From assembly GCA_025060635.1 (NCBI GenBank), contig JANXBN010000001.1, positions 858,007 to 922,006 on the forward strand: 64,000 bases of DNA, written 5' to 3'. The notes under the pieces were generated by a model that saw only the letters and a list, made by a program, of their open reading frames with translations, had not been told where the DNA came from and searched no databases. The stretch comes from Candidatus Kryptonium sp. (lineage in GTDB: Bacteria; Bacteroidota; Ignavibacteria; Kryptoniales; Kryptoniaceae). Shown here in pieces: positions 37,022 to 46,060 of this stretch. Positions within the stretch are counted from its first letter, which is position 1, and each line of letters begins with the position of its first letter. The position numbers and the translations under genes are program-made.

Positions 37022-37786
37022 TTAGATATTGTTTAAAATTCTCTTCGCAAGGCGAACATCATCTGTGATTATGCCATCAACGCCAAAATTTATCATTCTT
37101 TTTATATCTTCGGGTTTATTTACTGTGTAAACGAAAATTTTAAAGCCAGCGCTGTGTATTTTCTTTACAAGATTTGGGGTTGTGAATTTGTAGTTGTGGA
37201 TTAGAGCAACTGTGCCAAGATTTTTAAGCGTTTTGATAGGATTGAAATACACCGGATAATGATATAAGAAGGCGGTAGGGATTTCATTTGTTAGTTTTTT
37301 AATCTTTTTGAGAATTCTTGGGTCAAATGAACTGATTAAAACTTTATCTTCACATTGTTTCTCAAAAACGATAGCAAGAACTTTTTCCGTGATCCTGTCC
37401 TTAAGAGATGAGCTTTTTATCTCTATATTGATTGGAACCTTTTTAGCGAAAAGCTCTAAAACTTCTTCAAGTGTTGGGATTTTTTCTCCCTTGTATTTTG
37501 GATGAAACCAACTCCCTGCGTCAAGTTCTCTCAAAAGCCAAAGGTAAAGATCCTTTACTTTTCCTGTGCCGTTTGTTGTTCTGTTAACTTTTGCATCGTG
37601 GATCACAACAGGGGTTCCATCTTTTGTGATGCGAACATCAAGCTCAATCATATCCGCTTTATGACGAAGCGCGATCTTAAATGCTGAGAGAGTATTTTCC
37701 GGAGCAATTGCCGAAAGACCACGATGCGCAATCAAAAGAGGAGAGCCGGATTTGAAAAATTTCTCAAAAGCTTCTTGAGATTTCAT
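37022..37786 (-). CDS. Glycerophosphodiester phosphodiesterase
   Basis: Hydrolyses glycerophosphodiesters to glycerol-3-phosphate and an alcohol. The 254-residue TIM barrel shows LLIAHRGLSAIAPENTLSAF with the first catalytic His, DMIELDVRITKDGTPVVIHD with the metal-binding Glu/Asp and second catalytic His, and VNIEIKSSS. There is no signal peptide, so it acts in the cytoplasm. Its start overlaps the end of the RlmI-like gene as ATGA. Its stop is three bases from the convergent exported-protein gene. Confidence 0.92.
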   Translation of the reverse strand: MKSQEAFEKFFKSGSPLLIAHRGLSAIAPENTLSAFKIALRHKADMIELDVRITKDGTPVVIHDAKVNRTTNGTGKVKDLYLWLLRELDAGSWFHPKYKGEKIPTLEEVLELFAKKVPINIEIKSSSLKDRITEKVLAIVFEKQCEDKVLISSFDPRILKKIKKLTNEIPTAFLYHYPVYFNPIKTLKNLGTVALIHNYKFTTPNLVKKIHSAGFKIFVYTVNKPEDIKRMINFGVDGIITDDVRLAKRILNNI

Positions 37787-38958
37787 TTCAAGACCTCAAG
37801 GAAGATTGTTTTCAAATAAAGAGTTTCTGGCATTTGAAGAACCCAAGGATGATCCTCTGGTTGAAATGTCACATCAATTACTCTTAATTTCCTCCCCAAG
37901 TCATTGCTTGCAAATCTTATTGCCTCCTGAAGCATTTCAAGCGATATATGATAAGCACAAGATGAAACCATAATTTTACCACCTGGTTCAAGCATTTTAA
38001 GCGAGTTTAGAATTAATTTGTGAAAAGCCCATTTGACACCTTCTGCGCCTCGTTTTGTTTTTGTCATAGCTGGTGGATCAATGATGATAAAATCAAACTT
38101 TTCGCCAGAGCTTGCCATTGATTCAATAGTTTCAAAGGCATCCGCAGTTAAAAAATTCACTTTATCACTTAATTTATTTATCTTTGCATTTTCTCTTGCC
38201 AAATCGGTTGCACTTCTATCCGAATCAACGCCAATTACATTTGCTCCAGCGCTTGCGCAATAAATGCTAAAGGCCCCTGAATAACAAAAAAGATCAAGAA
38301 CTCTATCACCTTTACCTATCATCTCCTTAACCTTTTTCCTATTGTCGCGCTGATCAAGGTAAAATCCTGTTTTTTGTCCGTGGTGCAAGTCAACGATAAA
38401 TTTCAAAGCGTTCTCTTCAATTTCAGTGTATCTTGGAACATGCCCATAAAGTTCACCAGATGAAATTTCAAGTCCCTCTTCTTTTCTTGATTCCATATCG
38501 CTTCGCTCATATATTCCCGAAACTTTCAAAATATCGGTTAAAATCGTAACTATTTCGTGCTTGAAATTTTCTATCCCTGCTGTCCTTGTTTGAAGTATGA
38601 GATAGTTGTTAAATTTATCTACGATAAGCCCAGGGATCTCGTCAGCTTCTGCATGAATTAGGCGAAATGCATTTGATTTAATTTTTAATTTTTTTCTTCT
38701 ATCAAGCGCTTCTTTTATTTTGCTTCTGAAAAAGTTTGCGTTGATTTTTTCGTTATTTTGCGTTAGAATTCTTGCAATTATGTGTGATTTAGGGTTGAAA
38801 AATGCTTTTCCAAGGAATTCACCAGTTGAACTTTTTACATCAACTATTTGGACAGGTTCGTTTTTTAGTTTTTCAAAATTTTCTATTTCGTCCCTAAATA
38901 TCCAGAGGTAAAAGTTTTTTATTTTTTTCTCCTTACCTTTTTTCAAGGTGATTTCCAT
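37783..38958 (-). CDS. RlmI-like class I rRNA methyltransferase
   Basis: A 391-residue protein of the RlmI/RlmK (COG1092) family that methylates cytosine C5 in 23S rRNA. The N-terminal PUA domain begins LKKGKEKKIKNFYLWIFRDEI. The methyltransferase domain follows, with HHGQKTGFYLDQRDNR, motif I VLDLFCYSGAFSIY, GVDSDRSATDLAREN and the NPPY-like IIIDPPAMTKTKRG. Target base is inferred from the family only. The length is normal. It is coupled to the downstream phosphodiesterase gene and lies just beyond the tRNA-Pro gene on the other strand. Confidence 0.88.
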   Translation of the reverse strand: MEITLKKGKEKKIKNFYLWIFRDEIENFEKLKNEPVQIVDVKSSTGEFLGKAFFNPKSHIIARILTQNNEKINANFFRSKIKEALDRRKKLKIKSNAFRLIHAEADEIPGLIVDKFNNYLILQTRTAGIENFKHEIVTILTDILKVSGIYERSDMESRKEEGLEISSGELYGHVPRYTEIEENALKFIVDLHHGQKTGFYLDQRDNRKKVKEMIGKGDRVLDLFCYSGAFSIYCASAGANVIGVDSDRSATDLARENAKINKLSDKVNFLTADAFETIESMASSGEKFDFIIIDPPAMTKTKRGAEGVKWAFHKLILNSLKMLEPGGKIMVSSCAYHISLEMLQEAIRFASNDLGRKLRVIDVTFQPEDHPWVLQMPETLYLKTIFLEVLK

Positions 38959-39017
38959 TCAGGCAAGTCCCAATCTTTTAGTTTCATTTTGAAAATTTTT
39001 GACTTTTTATGTAAAAC

Positions 39018-39046
39018 TTGATTTTTCCAGTTCGTTTTGATATATT
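39018..39046 (+). promoter_or_regulatory. Promoter of tRNA-Pro
   Basis: TTGATT (39018-39023), 17-base spacer, TATATT (39041-39046), ending 15 bases before the mature tRNA. Spacing is ideal for a sigma-70-type promoter. Confidence 0.7.
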
Positions 39047-39061
39047 TGTATCTGAATTTAT

Positions 39062-39135
39062 CGGGGCGTAGCGCAGATGGTTAGCGCGCTTGCCTTGGGA
39101 GCAAGAGGTCCCCGGTTCAAGTCCGGGCGCCCCGA
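39062..39135 (+). tRNA. tRNA-Pro (anticodon TGG)
   Basis: A complete cloverleaf: acceptor stem CGGGGCG/CGCCCCG, D-arm GCGC/GCGC, anticodon stem CTTGC/GCAAG with loop CTTGGGA (anticodon TGG at 39096-39098), and T-arm CCCGG-TTCAAGT-CCGGG. The discriminator base is A and the 3' CCA is not encoded. A CTCTTTTT tract follows. It is an isolated plus-strand gene between two minus-strand genes. Confidence 0.97.
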
Positions 39136-39145
39136 CTCTTTTTAC

Positions 39146-39559
39146 TTAGAATTTTCCTTTCCTTATTAAACCATCAACTGAAATCCCCTCACCACCTTTA
39201 AAAATAAACACAAGGGCTATCAGGAAATATAAGGCAGCTAGTTCAAATCTCATATCCGTTATAAGATGTCTGTAAACCGCAACAGCCATCGTAATACCAA
39301 TGAAGATTGCTGAATATCTTGTAAATAAACCGATCGCGAGCAAAATTCCTCCAACGAACTCTGATAATGTAGCAGCAAGAGCGAAAAGTTCTGGAGCTGG
39401 AAAACCAATATCTTTCACTGTATTCAAAAATCTCCATTCATTTCCCTTGACAAAATATCCAAATGCTGATTTGGCTTTGCCAAGACCATGAAAATATGAA
39501 AGCATTAAACCAGAACCAAAGCGGAATAAAGAAAATATTATATTTGATGCCCTTGACAT
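39146..39559 (-). CDS. DoxX family membrane protein
   Basis: A 137-residue protein with four membrane helices: residues 8-25, a segment around LFALAATLSEFVGGILLAIG (56-76), YSAIFIGITMAVAVYRHLI and FELAALYFLIALVFIF. The first half, LFRFGSGLMLSYFHGLGKA, and the GLFTRYSA segment are typical of DoxX/SURF4-like proteins. DoxX members are associated with quinone or thiosulfate chemistry and thiol stress in different bacteria, but no specific function can be assigned. It lies 35 bases downstream of the GH94-like gene on the same strand. Confidence 0.85.
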   Translation of the reverse strand: MSRASNIIFSLFRFGSGLMLSYFHGLGKAKSAFGYFVKGNEWRFLNTVKDIGFPAPELFALAATLSEFVGGILLAIGLFTRYSAIFIGITMAVAVYRHLITDMRFELAALYFLIALVFIFKGGEGISVDGLIRKGKF

Positions 39560-39594
39560 TGAATTAATCCTTTTTGGTTTTTAAGATAAAACTT

Positions 39595-41880
39595 TCAAAA
39601 GAAAATTTCAACCTGGTGAACTTTTCCACAACCACAAACAGGTAATTTGTTGTCAGTTAGTTTTTGGGCATCAAGTTTTACATAAAATTCACCTGTTCTG
39701 CTATATTTAAACTCGTAAACACAATTTCTGTAAATTCTTTTAACATAGATTTCGTCCCACTCATCCGGGAAAGATGGTTGCGTAATGTAAATTCCATCGT
39801 AATCTGGCTTGATCCCGCAGATGTATTCAAGAAAGGATTTGAACATCCAAACGGATGAGCTCGTAAGCCAGGTAAAGGAAGCCTCGCCGAAATGTGGTGA
39901 ATCTTTACCGCAAATATATTCTGGATAGAGAAATGGCTCGGCTTTATATCTTTTATCATTTAGAAATTTTAAAGGTAGAAGTTTGGTGTAGACCTCAAAA
40001 GATTTTCCCTTGAACACATCTGAAAGAGTTGAAAAAGCCATTACAGCCCAAGCGTTTGCAGTGATTGAAAAACTTGCGTTTTCTTTTTCACCAGCTATCA
40101 ATCTTGTCGTTATCCCAAGTTTATCATCCGGTGTTGTATAAGCAGGATCAAGTAAAAGAAAACCATATGTTGATTCAAGAAATTCAATTGCGGAATTTAA
40201 ACATTTGATTTTTATGTCTTTATCGCAAACATCGCTTAACACAGCCCATATCTGTGGCTCAAGGTAAATTTTGCCTTCCTTTGAGAAATAACTTCCAATT
40301 TTTTCACCGTCTTTTGTAAAACCTCTTATAAACCAACCTGCATTGTTGAGTTTTTTATACTCCTCATAGCAATGTCTATTTATAGCATTTCTGATGTTCT
40401 CTCGCTTAACTTTGTATTTTTCAACATCAATTTCTAAAAATTCATTTAACTTTATCCACTCATTTAGAGCATAAAGTAAGATCAAACTTGTAAGAGTTGA
40501 CTCAATGGATTCGCTTGATAGTTTTTCAAGGATAAGTTGATGATTCCCGCTTTGGCCGAGAACAAAATCTATTCCTCTTTTCAAATGTTCGTATATTGAA
40601 CTGTTTTCCTCTGAATCGTAATAGTTTAAATTCTCTTCTAAAACTTTAAAATTGCCTGTTTCTTTTAGGTATTCAAATGTTGCAATGCAAAGCCACAATG
40701 GATTATAAGTATCGTCTGAATGTGTTGAAAAATTATTAAAAGGATTGAATCTATCGCAAGTTTTTCCATTTGAGAGTTGAAATCTGAAAAGATATTTAAG
40801 TCGCTCTTTACAAACATTATGATTTATGGGCAAAATTCCGATAATTGATTGAACTGAATCTTTATAGTTTACCATATCAGAACCAGATGTGTAACTGTTT
40901 GCTGAATGTCCGCCCAAGTAGAAATAAATCAGATTTTGATATTTATTCCATCGGTTTATGAAAAGATTTATGTTTTCATCGGGTGTTTTTACTTTCACAC
41001 CTTTTTCAAATAGCTCATCTCGGTAAAAGGAGAGCATTTTTTCAAAGTCATTTTTTGCAATTTCAATTTTCGCTTCAGATTTTGTTCTTTCGTTCAAAAC
41101 TCCCAACGCTATTAGAATTTCTTTTTCGTCAGCATTTTCAATTTGAATATCATGCTGAAAGGAGAAGATCGCTTCTCTTCCATTTGCTATTGATTCAAAA
41201 CACCAACCTTCTTTCACAGCTTGTGGAAGTTCAATTGTCCCGTTTCCTATAAATGCTGATTTCAGACAATCAAATGATTCGGGAGTTGGCTCGGATGAAA
41301 AAAAGACGGTCTTATTCCAAAGATTGTTTGTCGCAAAGAGCTTTTGATTATTTACCCAGGTTTTGATAAAAAGTTCTTGGTGATATGGTTCAAGGATTGA
41401 AGAGCGTAAGTCACCAAGCGAAAGTTCCACGGCTGAAAAAACTTTTAAGTTCCTTTTTTCACCTGATTCGTTTCTTATTTTCACAAACCAATATTCAAGA
41501 TCCTTGTCAATCGGGACGAAATAGGTGATTTCGCAGTAGATTTTATTTTTTAATGATTTAATTTTCAAATAGCCAATTCCAAAACTAACTTTCCAAAAAC
41601 TAAATTCGTAAACTTTCGGTAGGTTAATACACCAACTTTCTTCTGTCAAAGTGTCTCTTATGTAAATAAAGCGTCCAAGTTGCGAGTTTATCTTCGGAGC
41701 CCATTTGAGGATAGAATTAAATGTTGGGTGTTCATAAAAGCTATGCCCTGTTCCATTATACAAGACAAGCGAAGTATATTTTCCATTTGTAAGTATAATT
41801 GACCAATCGGTGTTTGGGATTTCTTCAAGCGTTATTTCTCCGCTTTCAAGGTTCAGGCTTCTTTTCATAAGCAGTTGCAA
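39595..41880 (-). CDS. GH94-like glycoside phosphorylase family protein
   Basis: A 761-residue protein with the layout of glycoside phosphorylases (cellobiose/chitobiose phosphorylase type): an N-terminal beta-sandwich (YNGTGHSFYEHPTFNSILKW, about residues 1-270), a helical linker and an (alpha/alpha)6 barrel. The active-site region reads SYTSGSDMVNYKDSVQSIIG (329-348). The family usually has RDxxQD there; here it is KDSVQS, so the residue that normally acts as general acid appears to be Ser345. Later landmarks are HSDDTYNPLWLCIATFEYLKETG and GEASFTWLTSSSVWMFKSFLEY, both typical. No signal peptide. The substrate, and whether it is active, are unclear. Confidence 0.75.
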   Translation of the reverse strand: MQLLMKRSLNLESGEITLEEIPNTDWSIILTNGKYTSLVLYNGTGHSFYEHPTFNSILKWAPKINSQLGRFIYIRDTLTEESWCINLPKVYEFSFWKVSFGIGYLKIKSLKNKIYCEITYFVPIDKDLEYWFVKIRNESGEKRNLKVFSAVELSLGDLRSSILEPYHQELFIKTWVNNQKLFATNNLWNKTVFFSSEPTPESFDCLKSAFIGNGTIELPQAVKEGWCFESIANGREAIFSFQHDIQIENADEKEILIALGVLNERTKSEAKIEIAKNDFEKMLSFYRDELFEKGVKVKTPDENINLFINRWNKYQNLIYFYLGGHSANSYTSGSDMVNYKDSVQSIIGILPINHNVCKERLKYLFRFQLSNGKTCDRFNPFNNFSTHSDDTYNPLWLCIATFEYLKETGNFKVLEENLNYYDSEENSSIYEHLKRGIDFVLGQSGNHQLILEKLSSESIESTLTSLILLYALNEWIKLNEFLEIDVEKYKVKRENIRNAINRHCYEEYKKLNNAGWFIRGFTKDGEKIGSYFSKEGKIYLEPQIWAVLSDVCDKDIKIKCLNSAIEFLESTYGFLLLDPAYTTPDDKLGITTRLIAGEKENASFSITANAWAVMAFSTLSDVFKGKSFEVYTKLLPLKFLNDKRYKAEPFLYPEYICGKDSPHFGEASFTWLTSSSVWMFKSFLEYICGIKPDYDGIYITQPSFPDEWDEIYVKRIYRNCVYEFKYSRTGEFYVKLDAQKLTDNKLPVCGCGKVHQVEIFF

Positions 41881-41934
41881 TTTTTAGTGAATATGTTTAA
41901 ATTTTGTGTTGTAATAAGTTATTGAAAATGAGTG

Positions 41935-41968
41935 AAATTTTGAAAAATCTTTCGCATTTTCAAAATTT
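41935..41968. repeat. 12-bp inverted repeat upstream of the hybrid kinase gene
   Basis: AAATTTTGAAAA (41935-41946) and TTTTCAAAATTT (41957-41968) are separated by ten bases, in the space between the divergent GH94-like and kinase genes, 27 bases before the kinase ATG. It could be an operator, a leader hairpin that influences translation, or A/T-rich coincidence. Confidence 0.4.
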
Positions 41969-41995
41969 TGAGGTGAAACAAAAAGTTTAAATCTG

Positions 41996-44900
41996 ATGGA
42001 ATTAAAGATCGGCTCGGAGGAAAAAGGAGGAAAGTATCGTAGGGTAATGGTTGTTTTAATGTATGTTTTAATCACTGCTTTAATTTCAAATTTTATTGCG
42101 TTTATCACCGAATGGATTTATAGAGGTATAGTTAAAAATGTTTTTTATTTTGTAGCTCCAACCGTTATTGGTGTATTTCTTGGGATTGCGTTTGCAATTT
42201 TAAGATTTTCAATTGAGCGGAGAATTGATGAAACGAAAAGATTTTGGGAAAGCATTTTTCAATCTACTGTAAATGGTATAATTTTAACTGATTTGACTGG
42301 CAAGATAAAGTATGCAAATAGTTATGCTATTAATTTTCATGGTTACACGCTTGATGAGATAAAGGAATTTTACATTTTTGATCTTGTCGTTCCTGATTTT
42401 ATTGAGATTGTTCGTGAATATATTAGAGATATAGTTGAAGGCAAAGGACATGAGGTTTTTGAAGTTGGATTTCTAACGAAAAGTGGTGTTGTTAAGTATG
42501 CTGAGTTGAGCGGACAACTAATAAAATATGGGGCAACAGAGTTAATTCAATTTGTTGAGGTTGATACGACTGAGAAAAGACGTTTTGAAGATGAATTGAT
42601 AGAAGCAGAACGAAGATATAGAGAACTTTTTGAGAATGCAGTTATCGGGGTTTACAGATCAACTCCAGATGGTAGAATAATTGATGTGAATCCAGCATTT
42701 GTTAGAATGTTTGGCGCAAAAGATAAGTTTGAGATATTGCGAAGAAACGCTTCTGAATTTTATGTTAACCCAGAGGATAGAGATAAATTTATTCGTGCTT
42801 TGGAAATTTCTGATTCAGTTTCAAATTTTGAGAATCGCTTGAAACGACTTGATGGAAAAGAAATATATGTCCGTGAGCATGTCAGAGCAGTTAAAGATTC
42901 CATTGGGAATGTTCTTTATTACGAAGGTATGATAGAGGATATAACAGGGCAAAAGATATGGGAAGAAAAATTAAAAGAGTCGGAAGCGAAATATAGGACT
43001 CTCGTTGAAGGTTCTCTTGTTGGGACATATATTTTTCAAGATGGCAAGTTTAAGTTTGCCAGCGGGCAAATTGTTTCAATTCTTGGATTCAAAAGCGAAG
43101 AGATACTTGATACGAGAACAATCCTTGATTTCGTCCATCCTGATGATAAGAGAAGAGTGATGGAAATGTTTGCTTTAGGCTTAAAAGGGGATCTCCCGAT
43201 GGCAAATTTTTCATTCAGGGTCTTAAAGAAAAACGGTGAAATTGCTTGGGTTGAAGTCCTTAACAATATCATAACTTACAACGGTAAGCCCGCAATTCTT
43301 GGAACAATGCTTGATATAACCGATAAAGTAAAGGCGGAACAAAGAAATCGTATTCTGTCAAACTTATTACTTAACCTAAATGATGCTGTTGTTATAACTG
43401 ATGAACAAGCGAACATACTTGAGGTAAATGATGCCTTTTGTAGAATTACAGGCTACTCAAAAGATGAGGTAATTGGTAAAAATCCAAGGATTTTAAAATC
43501 GGGGCTCCATGAGCCAGAGTTTTATAAGGATATGTGGGAATCAATTTTAACTAAGGGTTACTGGTCTGGTGAAATAATAAATAAAAAGAAAAATGGTGAG
43601 TTTTATTTCGCTTTTCTTTCAATTACATCTGTCAAAGATGAACTTCACGGGGTAACATATTATCTTGGGATTCAATCTGATATAACGGAAAGAAAGAAAA
43701 TAGAGGAGCAGATAAGGTATCAAGCAAATCTACTTGAGAATGTCAATGACGCTATAATTGCAGCGGATTTAAATTATAGAATAACTTCCTGGAATAAGGC
43801 AGCTGAAAGGATGTATGGATATAAGTCCGAAGAAGTTATAGGAAAGGAAATAAGTGAAGTTGTGCCAGTGGAGTTTCCAAATTTATCAAGAGATGAGGTT
43901 AGAAAGATAATCCTTGAAAAGGGATTTTGGAAAGGTGAAGCGATCCATTACAATAGATTTGGTGAGAAAATTTATGTGAGTTCATCTATTACGGTTTTGA
44001 AAGATTCTCAAGGTAATCCAATTGGAACAGTCGGGATAAACCGCGATATAACTGAGCAGAAAAAAGCTGAGGAAAAGTTAAAACTATATGCTGAACAGCT
44101 TGAGATTGCAAACGCGCAGCTCCAGGAATTGAATAAGCTCAAGAGTGAATTTCTTGCAAACACATCGCACGAATTAAGGACCCCGTTAAATTCAATTATT
44201 GGATTTTTGAACTTAATAAAAGAAGGGTTATATGAAAATCATGAAGAGATGATGAAATTCGTTGATAATGCTTTGATGAGCGCAAGGCATCTTTTGAACA
44301 TAATAAATGACATACTTGACATCGCAAAGATAGAGGCAGGTAAGCTTGAACTTAACATTGAAGACATTGAGGTTTCGGAACTTCTCTATGAGGTTTGGAC
44401 ATTATCCCATGTTCAAGCGGAGCAGAAAAAGCTTGAATATAAATTCATTTATCCAGAGCGTAATGTTTTTATAAGGGGAGATAGAAACAGGTTAAAGCAA
44501 ATCCTTTTAAATTTAATTGGAAATGCAATTAAGTTTACACATAAAGGAGGTATAACGGTAAGAGCAGAAGTTTTTGAGGAAAAAGGATTTTGCCAATTTA
44601 CAGTTTCAGATACAGGTATAGGGATTCCGAAAGAAAGGCAAGCAAAGCTTTTCCAAAAGTTTGTGCAAGCAAACGGGACAACTACAAGGAAATATGGTGG
44701 CACAGGGCTTGGACTTGCGATTACTAAAAGTTTGGTGGAATTAATGGGTGGAATTATAGATCTTTACAGCGAGGGCGAAGGGAAAGGAACAACCGTAATA
44801 TTTACGATTCCTTTATCTGGAATTTCATATGGTGAAAAATTTGAAATTGAATCAGGAAAAATTTATGGCGACTCTGGTCTATTGATCCTTGCCGTGGATG

Positions 44901-45658
44901 ATGATGCAAGATTTGCTAACTTTTTGAAAACATTTCTTGTAAAAAATTCGTTTAGATTTGTTTGGGCAGCCAACGCCGAAGATGGATGGAACTATATTTT
45001 AAAACTTAAACCAGATGTTTTAATACTTGATTATGCAATTCCATATAAAGCTTCCGCTTTGATAAAAAATGGATTTGACCTTGTTTTAAAGGTTTATGAT
45101 ACACCTGAATTTCAAGATACACCAGTTATAATTTTGACGGGGCATCCACAAAAGGTAAGGGAATTGTTGAAACTTTCCTTTATCAATTTCCAACCAAATG
45201 TTCTTGAAAAACCGATTGAGCCAAATTATCTTTTGAATTTACTTAGACAGTATGTGAAAGAAAAGGATGAGGTTAATATCTTACTTGCCGATGATGATGC
45301 AAATATTGAGATTTATTTGAGGAAAATCTTGCCTGATATATACAAGATTGATTATGCAAAAAACGGCAGAGAAGCGATAGAAAAGATAAAGACAAATAAT
45401 TACGACATCCTTCTTCTTGATTTGATGATGCCAGAAGTTAACGGTTATGATGTTATAAGAGAGCTAAGGTTAAATAAACTTGCACCTGAACTTCCAATAC
45501 TTGTCATAACTAATTTCCCTGACCCAGCAACTGAGGAGGAAAGGGAACTGTTATCAAAGAGTATGGGGATAATTGTTCTTGATAAAAGCGAGCTTAATTT
45601 GGATCCTGGCAAATTAATTGATTTGATAAACAAACAAATCAAAATAAAGCAAAGGTAA
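41996..45658 (+). CDS. Hybrid sensor histidine kinase with five PAS and two receiver domains
   Basis: A 1220-residue membrane sensor. Two helices (residues 17-39 and 48-70) leave almost no periplasmic loop. Five PAS domains follow at about 82-195, 204-320, 330-445, 455-565 and 575-690, separated by short coiled-coil steps. The kinase core has His725 in NTSHELRTPLNSIIGFL and an ATPase domain with GNAIKFT, VSDTGIGIPKE and GGTGLGLAITK. Two receivers close the protein: the first with AVDDDARF and LILDYAIP, the second with LADDDAN and LLLDLMMPEVNG. PAS domains may bind haem, flavin or small molecules; no ligand residue can be identified. Start support is weak, since a good GGAGG lies inside the coding sequence at about 42028. 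Confidence 0.92.
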   Translation: MELKIGSEEKGGKYRRVMVVLMYVLITALISNFIAFITEWIYRGIVKNVFYFVAPTVIGVFLGIAFAILRFSIERRIDETKRFWESIFQSTVNGIILTDLTGKIKYANSYAINFHGYTLDEIKEFYIFDLVVPDFIEIVREYIRDIVEGKGHEVFEVGFLTKSGVVKYAELSGQLIKYGATELIQFVEVDTTEKRRFEDELIEAERRYRELFENAVIGVYRSTPDGRIIDVNPAFVRMFGAKDKFEILRRNASEFYVNPEDRDKFIRALEISDSVSNFENRLKRLDGKEIYVREHVRAVKDSIGNVLYYEGMIEDITGQKIWEEKLKESEAKYRTLVEGSLVGTYIFQDGKFKFASGQIVSILGFKSEEILDTRTILDFVHPDDKRRVMEMFALGLKGDLPMANFSFRVLKKNGEIAWVEVLNNIITYNGKPAILGTMLDITDKVKAEQRNRILSNLLLNLNDAVVITDEQANILEVNDAFCRITGYSKDEVIGKNPRILKSGLHEPEFYKDMWESILTKGYWSGEIINKKKNGEFYFAFLSITSVKDELHGVTYYLGIQSDITERKKIEEQIRYQANLLENVNDAIIAADLNYRITSWNKAAERMYGYKSEEVIGKEISEVVPVEFPNLSRDEVRKIILEKGFWKGEAIHYNRFGEKIYVSSSITVLKDSQGNPIGTVGINRDITEQKKAEEKLKLYAEQLEIANAQLQELNKLKSEFLANTSHELRTPLNSIIGFLNLIKEGLYENHEEMMKFVDNALMSARHLLNIINDILDIAKIEAGKLELNIEDIEVSELLYEVWTLSHVQAEQKKLEYKFIYPERNVFIRGDRNRLKQILLNLIGNAIKFTHKGGITVRAEVFEEKGFCQFTVSDTGIGIPKERQAKLFQKFVQANGTTTRKYGGTGLGLAITKSLVELMGGIIDLYSEGEGKGTTVIFTIPLSGISYGEKFEIESGKIYGDSGLLILAVDDDARFANFLKTFLVKNSFRFVWAANAEDGWNYILKLKPDVLILDYAIPYKASALIKNGFDLVLKVYDTPEFQDTPVIILTGHPQKVRELLKLSFINFQPNVLEKPIEPNYLLNLLRQYVKEKDEVNILLADDDANIEIYLRKILPDIYKIDYAKNGREAIEKIKTNNYDILLLDLMMPEVNGYDVIRELRLNKLAPELPILVITNFPDPATEEERELLSKSMGIIVLDKSELNLDPGKLIDLINKQIKIKQR

Positions 45659-45661
45659 ATA

Positions 45662-46060
45662 ATGCCTCACATTCTTGTCGTTGAGGACGATATTATGAGC
45701 GCGCAACTTTTTGAGATAATTCTAAAACGAAAAGGTGGATTTGAGGTAACTGTGACTGACGATGGCCAGAAGATAATTGAATTGATAAAATCTGGTAGCG
45801 TTGATTTGGTAATAATGGATGTCTCGCTTCCTGGGACATTTGTAGATGGTGTCCAAGTTGATGGGCTAAAGTTAACAAGGATGATAAAAGAAAATGAAGC
45901 GACTGCTAAAATTCCAGTTATACTTGCAACTGCCCATGCGATGCGAGGAGACGCTGAAAGATTTCTTGAGGAAAGCAAAGCTGATGATTATATCTCAAAA
46001 CCAATTAGTGATCATAATTTTTTAATTCAAAAAATTAAGGAGTATTTGAAAAGTGAGTGA
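45662..46060 (+). CDS. Stand-alone response regulator receiver
   Basis: A single CheY-like receiver of 132 residues. The acidic pocket is in VVEDDIMSAQ, the phosphoacceptor aspartate in LVIMDVSLPG, the switch Thr in LATAHAMRG and the invariant lysine in YISKPI. An insertion GTFVDGVQVDG follows the phosphoacceptor loop. There is no output domain, so it should act through protein contacts or phosphotransfer. It starts three bases after the hybrid kinase and overlaps the next gene by eight bases, so all three are co-translated. Confidence 0.92.
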   Translation: MPHILVVEDDIMSAQLFEIILKRKGGFEVTVTDDGQKIIELIKSGSVDLVIMDVSLPGTFVDGVQVDGLKLTRMIKENEATAKIPVILATAHAMRGDAERFLEESKADDYISKPISDHNFLIQKIKEYLKSE

